Part shown: in pieces, positions 37,809 to 51,708 of the stretch
Numbering within the stretch: position 1 is the first letter of the stretch
Layout of the letters: the number at the start of each line of letters is the position of its first letter
NCBI RefSeq assembly: GCF_043290135.1
Contig: NW_027464602.1
Location: 5,933,501-5,997,500, forward strand
Length of the DNA stretch: 64,000 nucleotides
Direction: 5' to 3'
From: Rhipicephalus microplus
Lineage: Eukaryota; Arthropoda; Arachnida; Ixodida; Ixodidae
The notes under the pieces: generated by a model
Database searches by the model: none
The model's input: only the letters and a program-made list of their open reading frames with translations
What the model was told of the DNA's origin: nothing
Made by a program: the position numbers and the translations under genes

Positions 37809-38389
37809 TAACCTAACCTAACCTAACCTAACCTAACTTAACCTAACCCAACCCAACCTAACCCCACCCAACCCAACCTAACTTAACCTAACCTAACCTA
37901 ACCCAACCCAACCCAACATAACCTAACCTAAACTAACCTAACCTAACCTAACCTAACGTCCCCTAACCTAACCTAACCTATAACCCAATCCAACCCAACC
38001 CAACCCAACCTAACCTAACCTAACCTAACCAAACCTAACCTAGCCTAACCTAACCTAACGTAATCTAACGTAACCTAACCTAACCTAACCTAACGTAACC
38101 TAACCTAACCTAACCCAACCTAACCGAACCCAACCCAACCACACCCAACCTAAACTAACCTAACCTAACCTAACCTTACCTAACCTAACCTAACCTAACG
38201 TAACGTAACCTAACCTAACCTAACCTACTGTAACCTAACCTTACCTAACCTAACGTAACCTAACCTAACCTAACCCAACCTAACCTAACCTAACCTAACC
38301 TAATCTAACCTAACCTAACCTAACCAAACCTAACCTAACCTAACCTAACCTAACGTAACCTAACCTAACCTAACCTAACCTAACCTAAC
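37809..38389. repeat. T17: telomere-like tract
   Basis: 581 bp, T10 class with private CCCCACCC and CCGAACCC variants. Confidence 0.95.
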
Positions 38390-40187
38390 GACGGTTGCAA
38401 GCGCTTTCACATTAGATATCGCAGTTCCCGACTTGTAATGGTGAAAAACACTGCATCTCACTAAGTGACATTGTTTAATGCGGTTTTACGACGGTTCATA
38501 TCTTGACCTAACCAAACATTCGCACTTGTATCTAAAAACGCTCTATTACACTGTTTCGTTCACAATTACAATATTTAGATAACCTCACAGTTTTTCACCA
38601 ACTTATTTCAGTACAGAACTCTGTATCTCGCTAAATGACATCGTTCCTTAAGGTTTCACGATGCTTGCATGCGCTTTCACGAGAATGTCACAACATAGCA
38701 GTTTCGCACTTGTAACGGTACAACACGCAGTATCTGGCTTGTTGATGCCGTTTTGTGTGCTTTCACAACATTTCACCTATTGTGTTTCGTACTCGCAATA
38801 AAACAACACTATTTCGTTAGATGACGTCCTTTTTGGTGGTTTCACGACGCTACCTAGCTTAAACTAACATAACAACCTAATATAACCTTCGCACTTCTAT
38901 CATTAGAAAACGTATTACTCGCTACTTTACAATGCTCTCTACAACATTACGACAGTTTCATGCGCTTTCACAATAGATATCGCAGTTCCCGACTTGTAAT
39001 AGTGAAAAACACTGCATCTCACTTAGTGACATTGTTTAATGCGGTTTTACGACGGTTCATATCTTAACCTAACCTAACGTTCGCACTTGTATCTAAAAAC
39101 GCTCTATTACACTGTTTCGTTAACAATTACGATATTTACATGACCTCACAGTTTTTCACCAACTTATTACAGTACAGAACGCTGTATCTCGCTAAATGAC
39201 ATCGTTCTTTAAAGTTTCACGATACTTGCATGCGCTTTAACGAGAATATCAAAATAAAGCAGTTTCGCACTTGTAACGGCACAAGACGCAGTATCTGGCT
39301 AGTTCATGTCATTTTGTGTGCTTTCACAACATTTCACCTACCGCAGTTTCGTACTCGCAATAAAACAACACTATCTCGTTAGATGACATCGTTTTTGGTG
39401 GTTTCACGATGCTACCTAGCTCAAACTAACCTAACCTAACCTAACCTTCGCACTTCTGTCCTTAGAAAACGTTTTACTCACTACTTTACAATGTTTTCTA
39501 CAAGATTATGACGGTTTCATGCGCTTTCACATTAGATATCGCAGTTCCCAACTTGTCATGGTGAAAAACACTGCATCTCACTTAGTGACATTGTTTAATG
39601 CGGTTTTACGACGGTTCATATCTTAACCTAACCTAACGTTCGCACTTGTATCTAAAAACACTCTATTACACTGTTTCGTTCACATTTAAGATATTTGCAT
39701 GACCTCACAGTTTTTCACCAACTTATTACAGTACAGAACGCTGTCTCTCGCTAAATGACATCATTCTTTAAGGTTTCACGATGCTTGCATGCGCTTTAAC
39801 GAGAATATCACAACATAGCAGTTTCGCACTTGTAACGGTACAACACGCAGTATTTGGCTTGTTCATGCCGTTTTGTGTGCTTTCACAACAATTCACCTAT
39901 TGCAGTTTCGTACATGAAATAAAACAATTATATCTCGTTAGATGACGTCCTTTTTGGTGGTTTCACGACGCTACCTAGCTTAAACTAACATAACTCAACC
40001 TAATATGACCTTCGCACTTCTATCGTTAGAAAACGTTTTACTCGCTACTTTACAATGCTCTCTACAACATTACGACAGTTTCATGCGCTTTCACAATAGA
40101 TATCGCAGTTCCCGACTTGTAATGGTGAAAAACACTGCATCTCACTAAGTGACATTGTTTAATGCGGTTTTACGACGGTTCATATCT
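38390..40187 (+). repeat. N17: satellite block, 3 monomers + A
   Basis: 1798 bp, near copy of N15; a D/E junction has lost a few bases (TATTGTGTTTCG near 38780). Confidence 0.93.
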
Positions 40188-41015
40188 TAACCTAACCTAA
40201 CCTAACCTAACCTAACCTAACCTAAACTAACCTAGCCCAACCTAACCTAACCTAACCTAACCTAACCAAACCTAACCTAAAATACCCAAATCTAACCTAA
40301 TTTAACCTAACCTTACCTAACCTAACCTAACCTAACGTAACCTAACCTAACCTAACGTAACCTAACCTAACCTAACCTAACCCAACATAACCCAACCCAA
40401 CCCAACCCAACCAAACCCAACCTAACCTAACCAAACCTAACTTAACCTAACCTAACCTAACCTAACGTAACCTAACCTAACCTAACGTAACCTAACCTAA
40501 CCTAACCCAACCTAACCCAACCCAACCCAACCCAACCACACCCAACCAAACCTAACCTAACCTAACCTAACCTTACCTAACCTAACCTAACCTAACGTAA
40601 CCTAACCTAACCTAACCTAACCTACTGTAACCTAACCTAACCTAACCTAACGTAACCTAACCTAACCTAACCTAACCTAACCTAACCTAACCTAACCTAA
40701 CCTAACCTAACCTAACCTAACCTAACCTAACCTAACCTAACCAAACCTAACCTAACCTAACCTAACCTAACCTAACGTAACCTAACCTAACCTAACCTAA
40801 CCTAACCTAACCTACCTAACCTAACGTAACGTAACCTAACCTAACCTAACCTACTGTAACCTAACCTTACCTAACCTAACGTAACCTAACCTAACCTAAC
40901 CCAACCTAACCTAACCTAACCTAACCTAATCTAACCTAACCTAACCTAACCAAACCTAACCTAACCTAACCTAACCTAACGTAACCTAACCTAACCTAAC
41001 CTAACCTAACCTAAC
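40188..41015. repeat. T18: telomere-like tract with longest uniform run
   Basis: 828 bp. T9-class start, T10-class end, and between them 17 perfect CCTAA units in a row (40656-40740), the longest uniform run seen in the window. Confidence 0.93.
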
Positions 41016-41356
41016 GACGGTTGCAAGCGCTTTCACATTAGATATCGCAGTTCCCGACTTGTAATGGTGAAAAACACTGCATCTCACAAAGTGACATTCT
41101 TTAATGCGGTTTTACGACTGTTCATATCTTAACCTAACCAAACATTCGCACTTGTATCTAAAAACGCTCTATTACACTGTTTCGTTCACAATTACGATAT
41201 TTAGATAACCTCACAGTTTTTCACCAACTTATTTCAGTACAGAACTCTGTATCTCGCTAATTGACATCGTTCTTTAAGGTTTCACGATGCTTGCATGCGC
41301 TTTCACGAGAATATCACAACATAGCAGTTTCGCACTTGTAACGGTACAACACGCAG

Positions 41357-41366
41357 TATCTGGCTT
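41357..41366. repeat. Target-site duplication of hairpin element, left copy
   Basis: TATCTGGCTT is the normal satellite sequence of this subunit (compare 38730-38739) and is repeated at 41526-41535 after the insertion. Confidence 0.85.
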
Positions 41367-41525
41367 CAGAAGCGTACGCATTTGGGCTGGTTGGTTCATG
41401 TTCACAGAAGTTAAAAAACAGCGCTAAAAAGACGAGACAAGAAAAGAAAGGACAACAGGACAGGGCGCTGCCTGTTGTCCTTTCTTTTCTTGTCTCGTCT
41501 TTTTAGCGCTGTTTTTTAACTTCTG
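41367..41525. mobile_element. 159-bp hairpin (foldback/MITE-like) element
   Basis: A non-satellite insertion within a D subunit of the large N block at 41016-45781. It starts CAGAAG and ends CTTCTG. A leader of 37 bp is followed by two perfect 56-bp inverted arms (41404-41459 and 41471-41526, the last base shared with the flank) around an 11-nt loop (41460-41470). TATCTGGCTT flanks it on both sides (41357-41366, 41526-41535), a 10-bp target duplication. No other monomer in the window has it. It has no coding capacity, so it must have been moved in trans. From memory the leader and arms resemble repeats common in tick genomes; I cannot verify this here. Confidence 0.85.
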
Positions 41526-41535
41526 TATCTGGCTT
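41526..41535. repeat. Target-site duplication of hairpin element, right copy
   Basis: Second TATCTGGCTT, continuing into GTTGATGCCG as in uninterrupted monomers. A preceding G on both sides makes an 11-bp duplication also possible. Confidence 0.85.
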
Positions 41536-44500
41536 GTTGATGCCGTTTTGTGTGCTTTCACAACATTTCACCTATTGCAGTTTCGTACTCGCAATAAAAC
41601 AACACTATTTCGTTAGATGACGTCCTTTTTGGTGGTTTCACGACGCTACCTAGCTTAAACTAACATAACAACCTAATATAACCTTCGCACTTCTATCATT
41701 AGAAAACGTTTTACTCGCTACTTTACAATGCTCTCTACAACATTACGACAGTTTCATGCGCTTTCACAATAGATATCGCAGTTCCCGACTTGTAATAGTG
41801 AAAAACACTGCATCTCACTTAGTGACATTGTTTAATGCGGTTTTACGACGGTTCATATCTTAACCTAACCTAACGTTCGTACTTGTATCTAAAAACGCTC
41901 TATTACACTGTTTCGTTAACAATTACGATATTTACATGACCTCACAGTTTTTCACCAACTTATTACAGTACAGAACGCTGTATCTCGCTAAATGACATCG
42001 TTCTTTAAAGTTTCACGATACTTGCATGCGCTTTAACGAGAATATCAAAATAAAGCAGTTTCGCACTTGTAACGGCACAAGACGCAGTATCTGGCTAGTT
42101 CATGCCATTTTGTGTGCTTTCACAACATTTCACCTATTGCAGTTTCGTACTCGCAATAAAACAACACTATCTCGTTAGATGACATCGTTTTTGGTGGTTT
42201 CACGATGCTACCTAGCTCAAACTAACCTAACCTAACCTAACCTAACCTTCGCACTTCTGTCCTTAGAAAACGTTTTACTCACTACTTTACAATGTTTTCT
42301 ACAAGATTACGACGCTTTCATGCGCTTTCACATTAGATATCGCAGTTCCCGACTTGTAATGGTGAAAAACACTGCATCTAACAAAGTGACATTGTTTAAT
42401 GCGGTTTTCCGACGGTTCATATCTTAACCTAACCTAACATTCGCACTTGTATCTCAAAACGCTCTATTACACTGTTTCGTTTACAATTACGATATTTGCA
42501 TAACCTCACAGTTTTTCACCAACTTATTACAGTACAGAACGCTGTCTCTCGCTAAATGACATCGTTCTTTAAGGTTTCACGATGCTTGCATGCGCTTTAA
42601 CGAGAATATCACAACATAGCAGTTTCGCACTTGTAACGGTACAACACGCAGTATTTGGCTTGTCCATGCCGTTTTGTGTGCTTTCACAACATTTCACCTA
42701 TCGCAGTTTCGTACTCGCAATAAAACAACACTATCTCGTTAGATGACGTCCTTTTTGGTGGTTTCACGACGCTACCTAGCTTAAACTAACATAACAACCT
42801 AACATAACCTTCGCACTTCTATGGTTAGAAAACGTTTTACTCGCTACTTTACAATGCTCTCTACAACATTACGACAGTTTCATGCGCTTTCACATTAGAT
42901 ATCGCAGTTCCCGACTTGTAATGGTGAAAAACACTGCATCTCACTTAGTGACATTGTTTAATGCGGTTTTACGATGGTTCATATCTTAACCTAACCGAAC
43001 GTTCGCACTTGTATCTAAAAACGCTCTATTACACTGTTTCGTTCACATTTAAGATATTTGCAAGACCTCACAGTTTTTCACCAACTTATTACAGTACAGA
43101 ACGCTGCATCTCGCTAAATGACATCGTTCTTTAAGGTTTCACGATGCTTACATGCGCTTTAACGAGAATATCACAACATAGCAGTTTCGCACTTGTAACG
43201 GAAAGAGACGCAGAATCTGGCTAGTTCATGCCATTTTGTGTGCTTTCACAACATTTCACCTACCGCAGTTTCGTACTCGCAATAAAACAATACTATCTCG
43301 TTAGATGACATCGTTTTTGGTGGTTTCACGATGCTACCTAGCTCAAACTAACCTAACCTAACCTAACCTTCGCACTTCTGTCGTTAGAAAACGTTTTACT
43401 CACTACTTTACAATGTTTTCTACAAGATTACGACGGTTTCATGCGCTTTCACATTAGATATCGCAGTTCCCGACTTGTAATGGTGAAAAACACTGCATCT
43501 CACACAGTGACATTGTTTAATGCGGTTTTCCGACGGTTCATATCTTAACCTAACCTAACGTTCGCACTTGTATCTAAAAACGCTCTATTACACTGTTTCT
43601 TTCACATTTAAGATATTTGCATGACCTCACAGTTTTTCACCAACTTATTACAGTACAGAACGCTGTCTCTCGCTAAATGACATCGTTCTTTAAGGTTTCA
43701 CGATGCTTGCATGCGCTTTCACGAGAATATCACAACATAGCAGTTTCGCACTTGTAACGGTACAACACGCAGTATCTGGCTTGTTGATGTCGTTTTGTGT
43801 GCTTTCACAACATTTCACCTATTGCAGTTTCGTACTCGCAATAAAACAACACTATCTCGTTAGATGACGTCCTTTTTGGTGGTTTCACGACGCTACCTAG
43901 CTTAAACTAACATAACAACCTAATATAACCTTCGCACTTCTATCGTTAGAAAACGTTTTACTCGCTACTTTACAATGCTCTCTACAACATTACGACAGTT
44001 TCATGCGCTTTCACAATAGATATCGCAGTTCCCGACTTGTAATGATGAAAAACACTGCATCTCACTTAGTGACATTGTTTAATGCGGTTCTACGACGGTT
44101 CATATCTTAACCTAACCTAACGTTCGCACTTGTATCTAAAAACGCTCTATTACACTGTTTCGTTAACAATTACGATATTTACATGACCTCACAGTTTTTT
44201 ACCAACTTATTACAGTACAGAACGCTGTATCTCGCTAAATGACATCGTTCTTTAAAGTTTCACGATACTTGCATGCGCTTTAACGAGAATATCAAAATAA
44301 AGCAGTTTCGCACTTGTAACGGCAGAAGACGCAGTATCTGGCTAGTTCATGCCATTTTGTGTGCTTTCACAATATTTCACCTATCGCAGTTTCGTACTCG
44401 CAAAAAACAACACTATCTCGTTAGATGACACCGTTTTTGGTGGTTTCACGATGCTACCTAGCTCAAACTAACCTAACCTAACCTTCGCACTTCTATCGTT

Positions 44501-45781
44501 AGAAAACGTTTTACTCACTACTTTACAATGTTTTCTACAAGATTACGATGGTTTCATGCGCTTTCACATTCGATCTTGCAGTTCCCTACTTGTAATGGTG
44601 AAAAACACTGCATCTCACAAAGTGACATTGTATATTGCGGTTTTACGACGGTTCACATCTTAACCTAACCTAACGTTCGCACTTGTATCTAAAAACGCTT
44701 TCTTACACTGTATCGTTCACAATTACGATATTTACACGACCACACAGTTTTTCACCAACTTATTACAGTACAGAACGCTGTATCTCGCTAAATGACATCG
44801 TTCTTTAAAGTTTCACGATACTTGCATGCGCTTTAACGAGAATATCACAATAAAGCAGTTTCGCACTTGTAACGGAACAAGACGCAGTATCTGGCTACTT
44901 CATGCCATTTTGTGTGCTTTCACAACATTTCACCTACCGCTGTTTTGTACACGCAATAAAACAACACTATCTCGTTAGATGACATCGTTTTTGGTGGTTT
45001 CACGATGCTACCTAGATCAAACTAACCTAACCTAACCTAACCTTCACACTTCTGTCGTTAGAAAACGTTTTACTCGCTACTTTACATTGCTTTCTACAAC
45101 ATTACGGCGGTTTCAAGCGCTTTCATATTAGATATCGCAGTTCCCGACTTGTAATGGTGAAAAACACTGCATCTCACTAAGTGACATTGTTTATAGCGGT
45201 TTTACGACGGTTCATATCTTAACCTAACCTAACGTTCGCACTTGTATCTAAAAACGCTCTATCACACTGTTTCGTTCACATTTAAGATATTTGCATCACC
45301 TCACAGTTTTTCACCAACTTATTACAGTACAGAACGCTGTATCTCGCTAAATGACATCGTTCTTTCAGGTTTCACGATGCTTGCATGCGCTTTAACGAGA
45401 ATATCACAACATAGCAGTTTCGCACTTGTAACGGTACAACAAGCAGTATTTGGCTTGTTCATGTCGTTTTGTGTGCTTTCACAACATTTCACCTATCGCA
45501 GTTTCGTACTCGCAATAAAAACACTATCTCGTTAGATGACGTCGTTTTTGGTGGTTTCACGACGCTACCTAGCTTAAACTAACATGACTCAACCTAACAT
45601 AACCTTCGCACTTCAATCGTTAGAAAACGTTTTACTCGCTACTTTACATTGCTTTCTACAACATTACGACGGTTTCAAGCGCTTTCACATTAGATATCGC
45701 AGTTCCCGACTTGTAATGGTGAAAAACACTGCATCTCACTATGTGACATTGTTTAATGCAGTTTTACGACGGTTCATATCT

Positions 45782-45945
45782 TAACCTAACCTAACCTCAC
45801 CTAACCCAACCCAACCAAACCTAACGTAACCTAACCTAACCTAACCCAACCTAACCTAACCTAACCTAATCTAACCTAACCAAACCTAACCTAACCTAAC
45901 CTAACCTAACCTAACGTAACCTAACCTAACCTAACCTAACCTAAC
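45782..45945. repeat. T19: short telomere-like tract
   Basis: 164 bp with a CTCACC variant at its start. Confidence 0.95.
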
Positions 45946-46059
45946 GACGGTTGCAAGCGCTTTCACATTAGATATCGCAGTTCCCGACTTGTAATGGTGA
46001 AAAACACTGCATCTCACTAAGTGACATTGTTTAATGCGGTTTTACGACGGTTCATATCT
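45946..46059 (+). repeat. N19: solo hub subunit A
   Basis: 114 bp, from GACGGTTGCAAG to GGTTCATATCTT, with telomere-like tracts on both sides and no BCDEF. It fixes the limits of the hub. Confidence 0.93.
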
Positions 46060-46193
46060 TAACCTAACCTAACCTAACCTGACCCAACCCAACCCAACCT
46101 AACCTAACCTAATCTAACCTAACCTAACCTAACCAAACCTAACCTAACCTAACCTAACCTAACGTAACCTAACCTAACCTAACCTAACCTAAC
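46060..46193. repeat. T20: shortest telomere-like tract
   Basis: 134 bp; includes a CTGACCC variant near the start. Confidence 0.95.
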
Positions 46194-46871
46194 GACGGTT
46201 GCAAGCGCTTTCACATTAGATATCGCAGTTCCCGACTTGTAATGGTGAAAAACACTGCATCTCACAAAGTGACATTGTTTATTGCGGTTTTACGATGGTT
46301 CATATCTTAACCTAACCTAACGTTCGCACTTGTATCTAAAAACGCTTTATTACACGGTATCGTTACCAATTACGATATTTACACGACCACACAGTTTTTC
46401 AACAACTTATTACAGTACAGAACGCTGTATCTCGCTAAATGACATCGTTCTTTAAAGTTTCACGATACTTGCATGCGCTTTAACGAGAATATAACAATAA
46501 AGCAGTTTCGCACTTGCAACGGAACAACACGCAGTATTTGGCTTGTTCATGCCGTTTTGTGTGCTTTCATAACATTTCACTTATCGCAGTTTCGTACTCG
46601 AAATAAAACAACACTATCTCGTTAGATGACGTCGTTTTTGGTGGTTTCACGACGCTACCTGGCTTAAACTAACATAACTCAACCTAACATAACCTTCGCG
46701 CTTCTATCGTTAGAAAACGTTTTACTCGCTACTTTACATTGCTTTCTACAACATTACGACGGTTTCAAGCGCTTTCACATTAGATATCGCAGTTCCCGAC
46801 TTGTAATGGTGAAAAACACTGCATCTCACTAAGTGACATTGTTTACTTCGGTTTTACGACGGTTCATATCT
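46194..46871 (+). repeat. N20: satellite block, 1 monomer + A
   Basis: 678 bp. Shares TTTCATAACATTTCACTTATC in part with the second monomer of N21, so these two are recent relatives. Confidence 0.93.
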
Positions 46872-47479
46872 TAACCTAACCTAACCTAACCTAACCTAAC
46901 CCGACCCAACCCAACCCAACCCAACCCAACCTAACCTAACTTAACCTAACCTAACCTAACCCAACCCAACCCAACCTTACCTAACCTAAACTAACCTAAC
47001 CTAACCTAACGTCCTCTAACCTAACCTAACCTAACGTAACCTAACCTAACCTAACCCAACATAACCCAATCCAACCCAACCCAACCCAACCTAACCTAAC
47101 CTAACCTAACCAAACCTAACCTAACCTAACCTAACGTAATCTAACCTAACCTAACCTAACCTAACGTAACCTAACCTAACCTAACCCAACCCAACCCAAC
47201 CCAACCCAACCCAACCACACCCAACCCAACCTAACCTAACCTAACCTAACCTTACCTAACCTAACCTAACCTACCTAACCTAACGTAACGTAACCTAACC
47301 TAACCTACTGTAACCTAACCTTACCTAACCTAACGTACCCTAACCTAACCTAACCCAACCCAACCTAACCTAACCTAACCTAACTTAACCTAATCTAACC
47401 TAAACTAACCTAACCAAACCTAACCTAACCTAACCTAACCTAACGTAACCTAACCTAACCTAACCTAACCTAACCTAAC
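46872..47479. repeat. T21: telomere-like tract
   Basis: 608 bp with CCCGACCC and GTCCTC variants near the start. Confidence 0.95.
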
Positions 47480-48717
47480 GACGGTTGCAAGCGCTTTCCC
47501 ATTAGATATCGCAGTTCCCGACTTGTAATGGTGAAAAACACTGCATCTCACTAAGTGACATTGTTTAATGCGGTTTTACGACGGTTCATATCTTAACCTC
47601 ACCTAACATTCGCACTTGTATCCAAAAACGCTCTATTACACTGTTTCGTTCACAATTACGATATTTAGATAACCTCACAGTTTTTCACCAAATTATTTCA
47701 GTACAGAACTCTGTATCTCGCTAAATGGCATCGTTCTTTAAGGTTTCACGATGCTTGCATGCGCTTTCACGAGACTATCACAACATAGCAGTTTCGCACT
47801 TGTAACGGTACAACACGCAGTATCTGGCTTGTTGATGCCGTTTTGTGTGCTTTCACAACATTTCACCTATTTCAGTTTCGTACTCGCAATAAAACAACAC
47901 TATCTCGTTAGATGACGTCCTTTTTGGTAGTTTCACGACGCTACCTAGCTCAAACTAACCTAACCTAACCTAACCTTCGCACTTCTGTCGTTAGAAAACG
48001 TTTTACTCACTACTTTACAATGTTTTCTACAAGATTACGACGGTTTCATGCGCTTTCACAATAGATATCGCAGTTCCCGACTTGTAATGGTGAAAAACAC
48101 TGCATCTCACTTAGTGACATTGTTTTATGCGGTTTTACGACGGCTCATATCTTAACCTAACCTAACGTTAGCACTTGTATCTAAAAACGCTCTATTACAC
48201 TGTTTCTTTCACATTTAAGATATTTGCATGACCTCACAGTTTTTCACCAACTTATTACAGTACAGAACGCTGTATCTCGCTAAATGACATCGTTCTTTAA
48301 AGTTTCACGATACTTGCATGCGCTTTAACGAGAATATAACAATAAAGCAGTTTCGCACTTGCAACGGAACAACACGCAGTATTTGGCTTGTTCATGCCGT
48401 TTTGTGTGCTTTCATAACATTTCACTTATCGCAGTTTCGTACTCGCAATAAAACAACACTATCTCGTTAGATGACGTCGTTTTTGGTGGTTTCACGACGC
48501 TACCTGGCTTAAACTAACATAACTCAACCTAACATAACCTTCGCGCTTCTATCGTTAGAAAACGTTTTACTCGCTACTTTACATTGCTTTCTACAACATT
48601 ACGACGGTTTCAAGCGCTTTCACATTAGATATCGCAGTTCCCGACTTGTAATGGTGAAAAACACTGCATCTCACTAAGTGACATTGTTTACTTCGGTTTT
48701 ACGACGGTTCATATCTT
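47480..48717 (+). repeat. N21: satellite block, 2 monomers + A
   Basis: 1238 bp. Hub has TTTCCCATTAG instead of TTTCACATTAG, shared with 49311. Final A has TTTACTTCGG. Confidence 0.93.
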
Positions 48718-49310
48718 AACTTAACCTAACCTAACCTAACCTAACCCGACCCAACCCAACCCAACCTAACCTAACTTAACCTAAACTAACCTAACCCAAC
48801 CCAACCCAACCTTACCTAACCTAAACTAACCTAACCTAACCTAACCTAACGTCCTCTAACCTAACCTAACCTAACGTAACCTAACCTAACCTAACCTAAC
48901 CCAACATAACCCAATCCAACCCAACCCAACCTAACCTAACCTAACCTAACCAAACCTAACCTAACCTAACCTAACGTAATCTAACCTAACCTAACCTAAC
49001 GTAACCTAACCTAACCTAACCCAACCTAACCCAACCCAACCCAACCCAACCACACCCAACCCAACCTAACCTAACCTAACCTAACCTCACCTAACCTAAC
49101 CTAACCTAACCTAACCTAACGTAACGTAACCTAACCTACTGTAACCTAACCTTACCTAACCTAACGTAACCTAACCTAACCTAACCCAACCCAACCTAAC
49201 CTAACCTAACCTAACCTAACCTAATCTAACCTAAACTAACCTAACCAAACCTAACCTAACCTAACCTAACCTAACGTAACCTAACCTAACCTAACCTAAC
49301 CTAACCTAAC
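48718..49310. repeat. T22: telomere-like tract
   Basis: 593 bp, near copy of T21 (CCCGACCC, GTCCTC). Confidence 0.95.
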
Positions 49311-51105
49311 GACGGTTGCAAGCGCTTTCCCATTAGATATCGCAGTTCCCGACTTGTAATGGTGAAAAACACTGCATCTCACTAAGTGACATTGTTTAAT
49401 GCGGTTTTACGACGGTTCATATCTTAACCTAACCTAACATTCGCACTTGTATCTAAAAACGCTCTATTACACTGTTTCGTTCACAATTACAATATTTAGA
49501 TAACCTCACAGTTTTTCACCAAATTATTTCAGTACAGAACTCTGTATCTCGCTAAATGACATCGTTCTTTAAGGTTTCACGATGCTTGCATGCGCTTTCA
49601 CGAGACTATCACAACATAGCAGTTTCGCACTTGTAACGGTACAACACGCAGTATCTGGCTTGTTCATGCCGTTTTGTGTGCTTTCACAACATTTCACCAA
49701 TTGCAGTTTCGTACTCGCAATAAAACAACACTATCTCGTTAGATGACGTCCTTTTTGGTGGTTTCACGACGCTACCTAGCTTAAACTAACATAACAACCT
49801 AATATAACCTTCGCACTTCAATCGTTAGAAAACGTTTTACTCGCTACTTATAATGCTCTCTACAACATTACGACAGTTTCATGCGCTTTCACAATAGATA
49901 TCGCAGTTCCCGACTTGTAATGGTGAAAAACACTGCATCTAACTTAGTGACATTGTTTAATGCGGTTTTACGACGGTTCATATCTTAACCTAACCTAACG
50001 TTCGCACTTGTATCTAAAAACGCTCTATTACACTGTTTTGTTAACAATTACGATATTTACATGACCTCACAGTTTTTCACCAACTTATTACAGTACAGAA
50101 CGCTGTATCTCGCTAAATGACGTCGTTCTTTAAAGTTTCACGATACTTGCATGCGCTTTAACGGAATATCACAATAAAGCAGTTTCGCACTTGTAACGGC
50201 AGAAGACGCAGTATCTGGCTAGTTCATGCCATTTTGTGTGCTTTCACAACATTTCACCTACCGTAGTTTCGTACTCGCAATAAACCAACACTATTTCGTT
50301 AGATGACATCGTTTTTGGTGGTTTCACGATGCTACCTAGCTCAAACTAACCTAACCTAACCTAACCTTCGCATTTCTGTCGTTAGAAAACGTTTTACTCA
50401 CTACTTTACAATGTTTTCTACAAGATTACGACGGTTTCATGCCCTTTCACATTAGATATCGCAGTTCCTGACTTGTAATGGTGAAAAACACTGCATCTAA
50501 CAAAGTGACATTGTTTAATGCGGTTTTCCGACGGTTCATATCTTAACCTAACCTAACATTCGCACTTGTATCTCAAAACGCTCCATTACACTGTTTCGTT
50601 TACAATTACGATATTTGCATGAACTCACAGTTTTTCACCAACTTATTACAGTACAGAACGCTGTCTCTCGCTAAATGACATTCTTTAAGGTTTCACGATG
50701 CTTGCATGCGCTTTAACGAGAATATCACAACATAACAGTTTCGCACTTGTAATGGTACAACACGCAGTATTTGGCTTGTTCTTGCCGTTTTGTGTGCTTT
50801 CACAACATTTCACCTATCGCAGTTTCGTACTCGCAATAAAACAACACTATCTCGTTAGATGACGTCGTTTTTGGTGGTTTCACGACGCTACCTAGCTTAA
50901 ACTAACATAACTCAACCTAGCATAACCTTCGCACTTCTATCGTTAGAGAACGTTTTACTTGCTACTTTACATTGCTTTCTACAACATTACGACGGTTTCA
51001 AGCGCTTTCACATTAGATATCGCAGTTCCCGACTTGTAATGATGAAAAACACTGCATCTCACTAAGTGACTTTGTTTAATGCAGTTTTACGATGGTTCAT
51101 ATCTT
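49311..51105 (+). repeat. N22: satellite block, 3 monomers + A
   Basis: 1795 bp. The third monomer (hub at 50430) has the rare CAGTTCCTGAC and ATCTAACAAAG variants found again at 59555. Confidence 0.93.
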
Positions 51106-51708
51106 AACCTAACCCAACCCAACCTAACCTAACCTAAACTAACCTAACCCAACCCAACCTAACCTAACCTAAACTAACCTAACCCAACCCAACCTAACCT
51201 AACCTAACCTAACCTAACCAAACCTAACATAACCTAACCTAACCTAACCAAACCTAACCTAACATAACCTAACCTAACCTAACCTAACCTTACCTTACCT
51301 AACCTAACCTAACCTAACGTAACCTAACCTAACCTAACCTAACGTTACCTAACCTAACCTAACCTAACCCAACATAACCCAACCCAACCCAACCCAACCT
51401 AACCTAACCTAACCAAACCTAACCTAACCTAACCTAACGTAACCTAACCTAACCTAACCTAACGTAACCTAACGTAACCTAACCCAACCTAACCCAACCC
51501 AACCCAACCCAACCACACCGAACCCAACCCAACCTAACCTAACCTAACCTAACCTTACCTAACCTAACCTAACCTAACCTAACCTTACCTAACCTAACGT
51601 AACCTAACCTAACCTAACCCAACCTAACCTAACCTAACCTAATCTAACCAAACCTAACCTAACCAAACCTAACCTAACTTTACCTAACCTAACCTAACCT
51701 AATCTAAC
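51106..51708. repeat. T23: telomere-like tract
   Basis: 603 bp of the domain-3 class: two ACATAACC units, CTTACCTTACC, AACGTTACC and CCACACCGAACCC. Confidence 0.95.

Larger units (their letters stand above)
41016..45781 (+). repeat. N18: satellite block, 8 monomers + A, with hairpin insertion
   Basis: 4766 bp, or about 4597 bp after removing the 159-bp insertion and its 10-bp duplication, which equals 8 x 562 + 114 within about 15 bp. Longest tract-free stretch. Open frames at 45242-45535 and 45584-45784 are fortuitous. Confidence 0.92.

Noticed and set aside
41367..41525. Hairpin as a microRNA precursor
   Set aside because: Arms are perfectly paired over 56 bp and the unit is bounded by a target duplication, which fits an inserted element better than a miRNA gene.
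35167..45784. Open frames of 62-97 codons in the satellite (35167-35355, 36581-36820, 45242-45535, 45584-45784)
   Set aside because: They are stretches of the 562-bp monomer where a local variant removes a stop; sister monomers at the same phase are closed.
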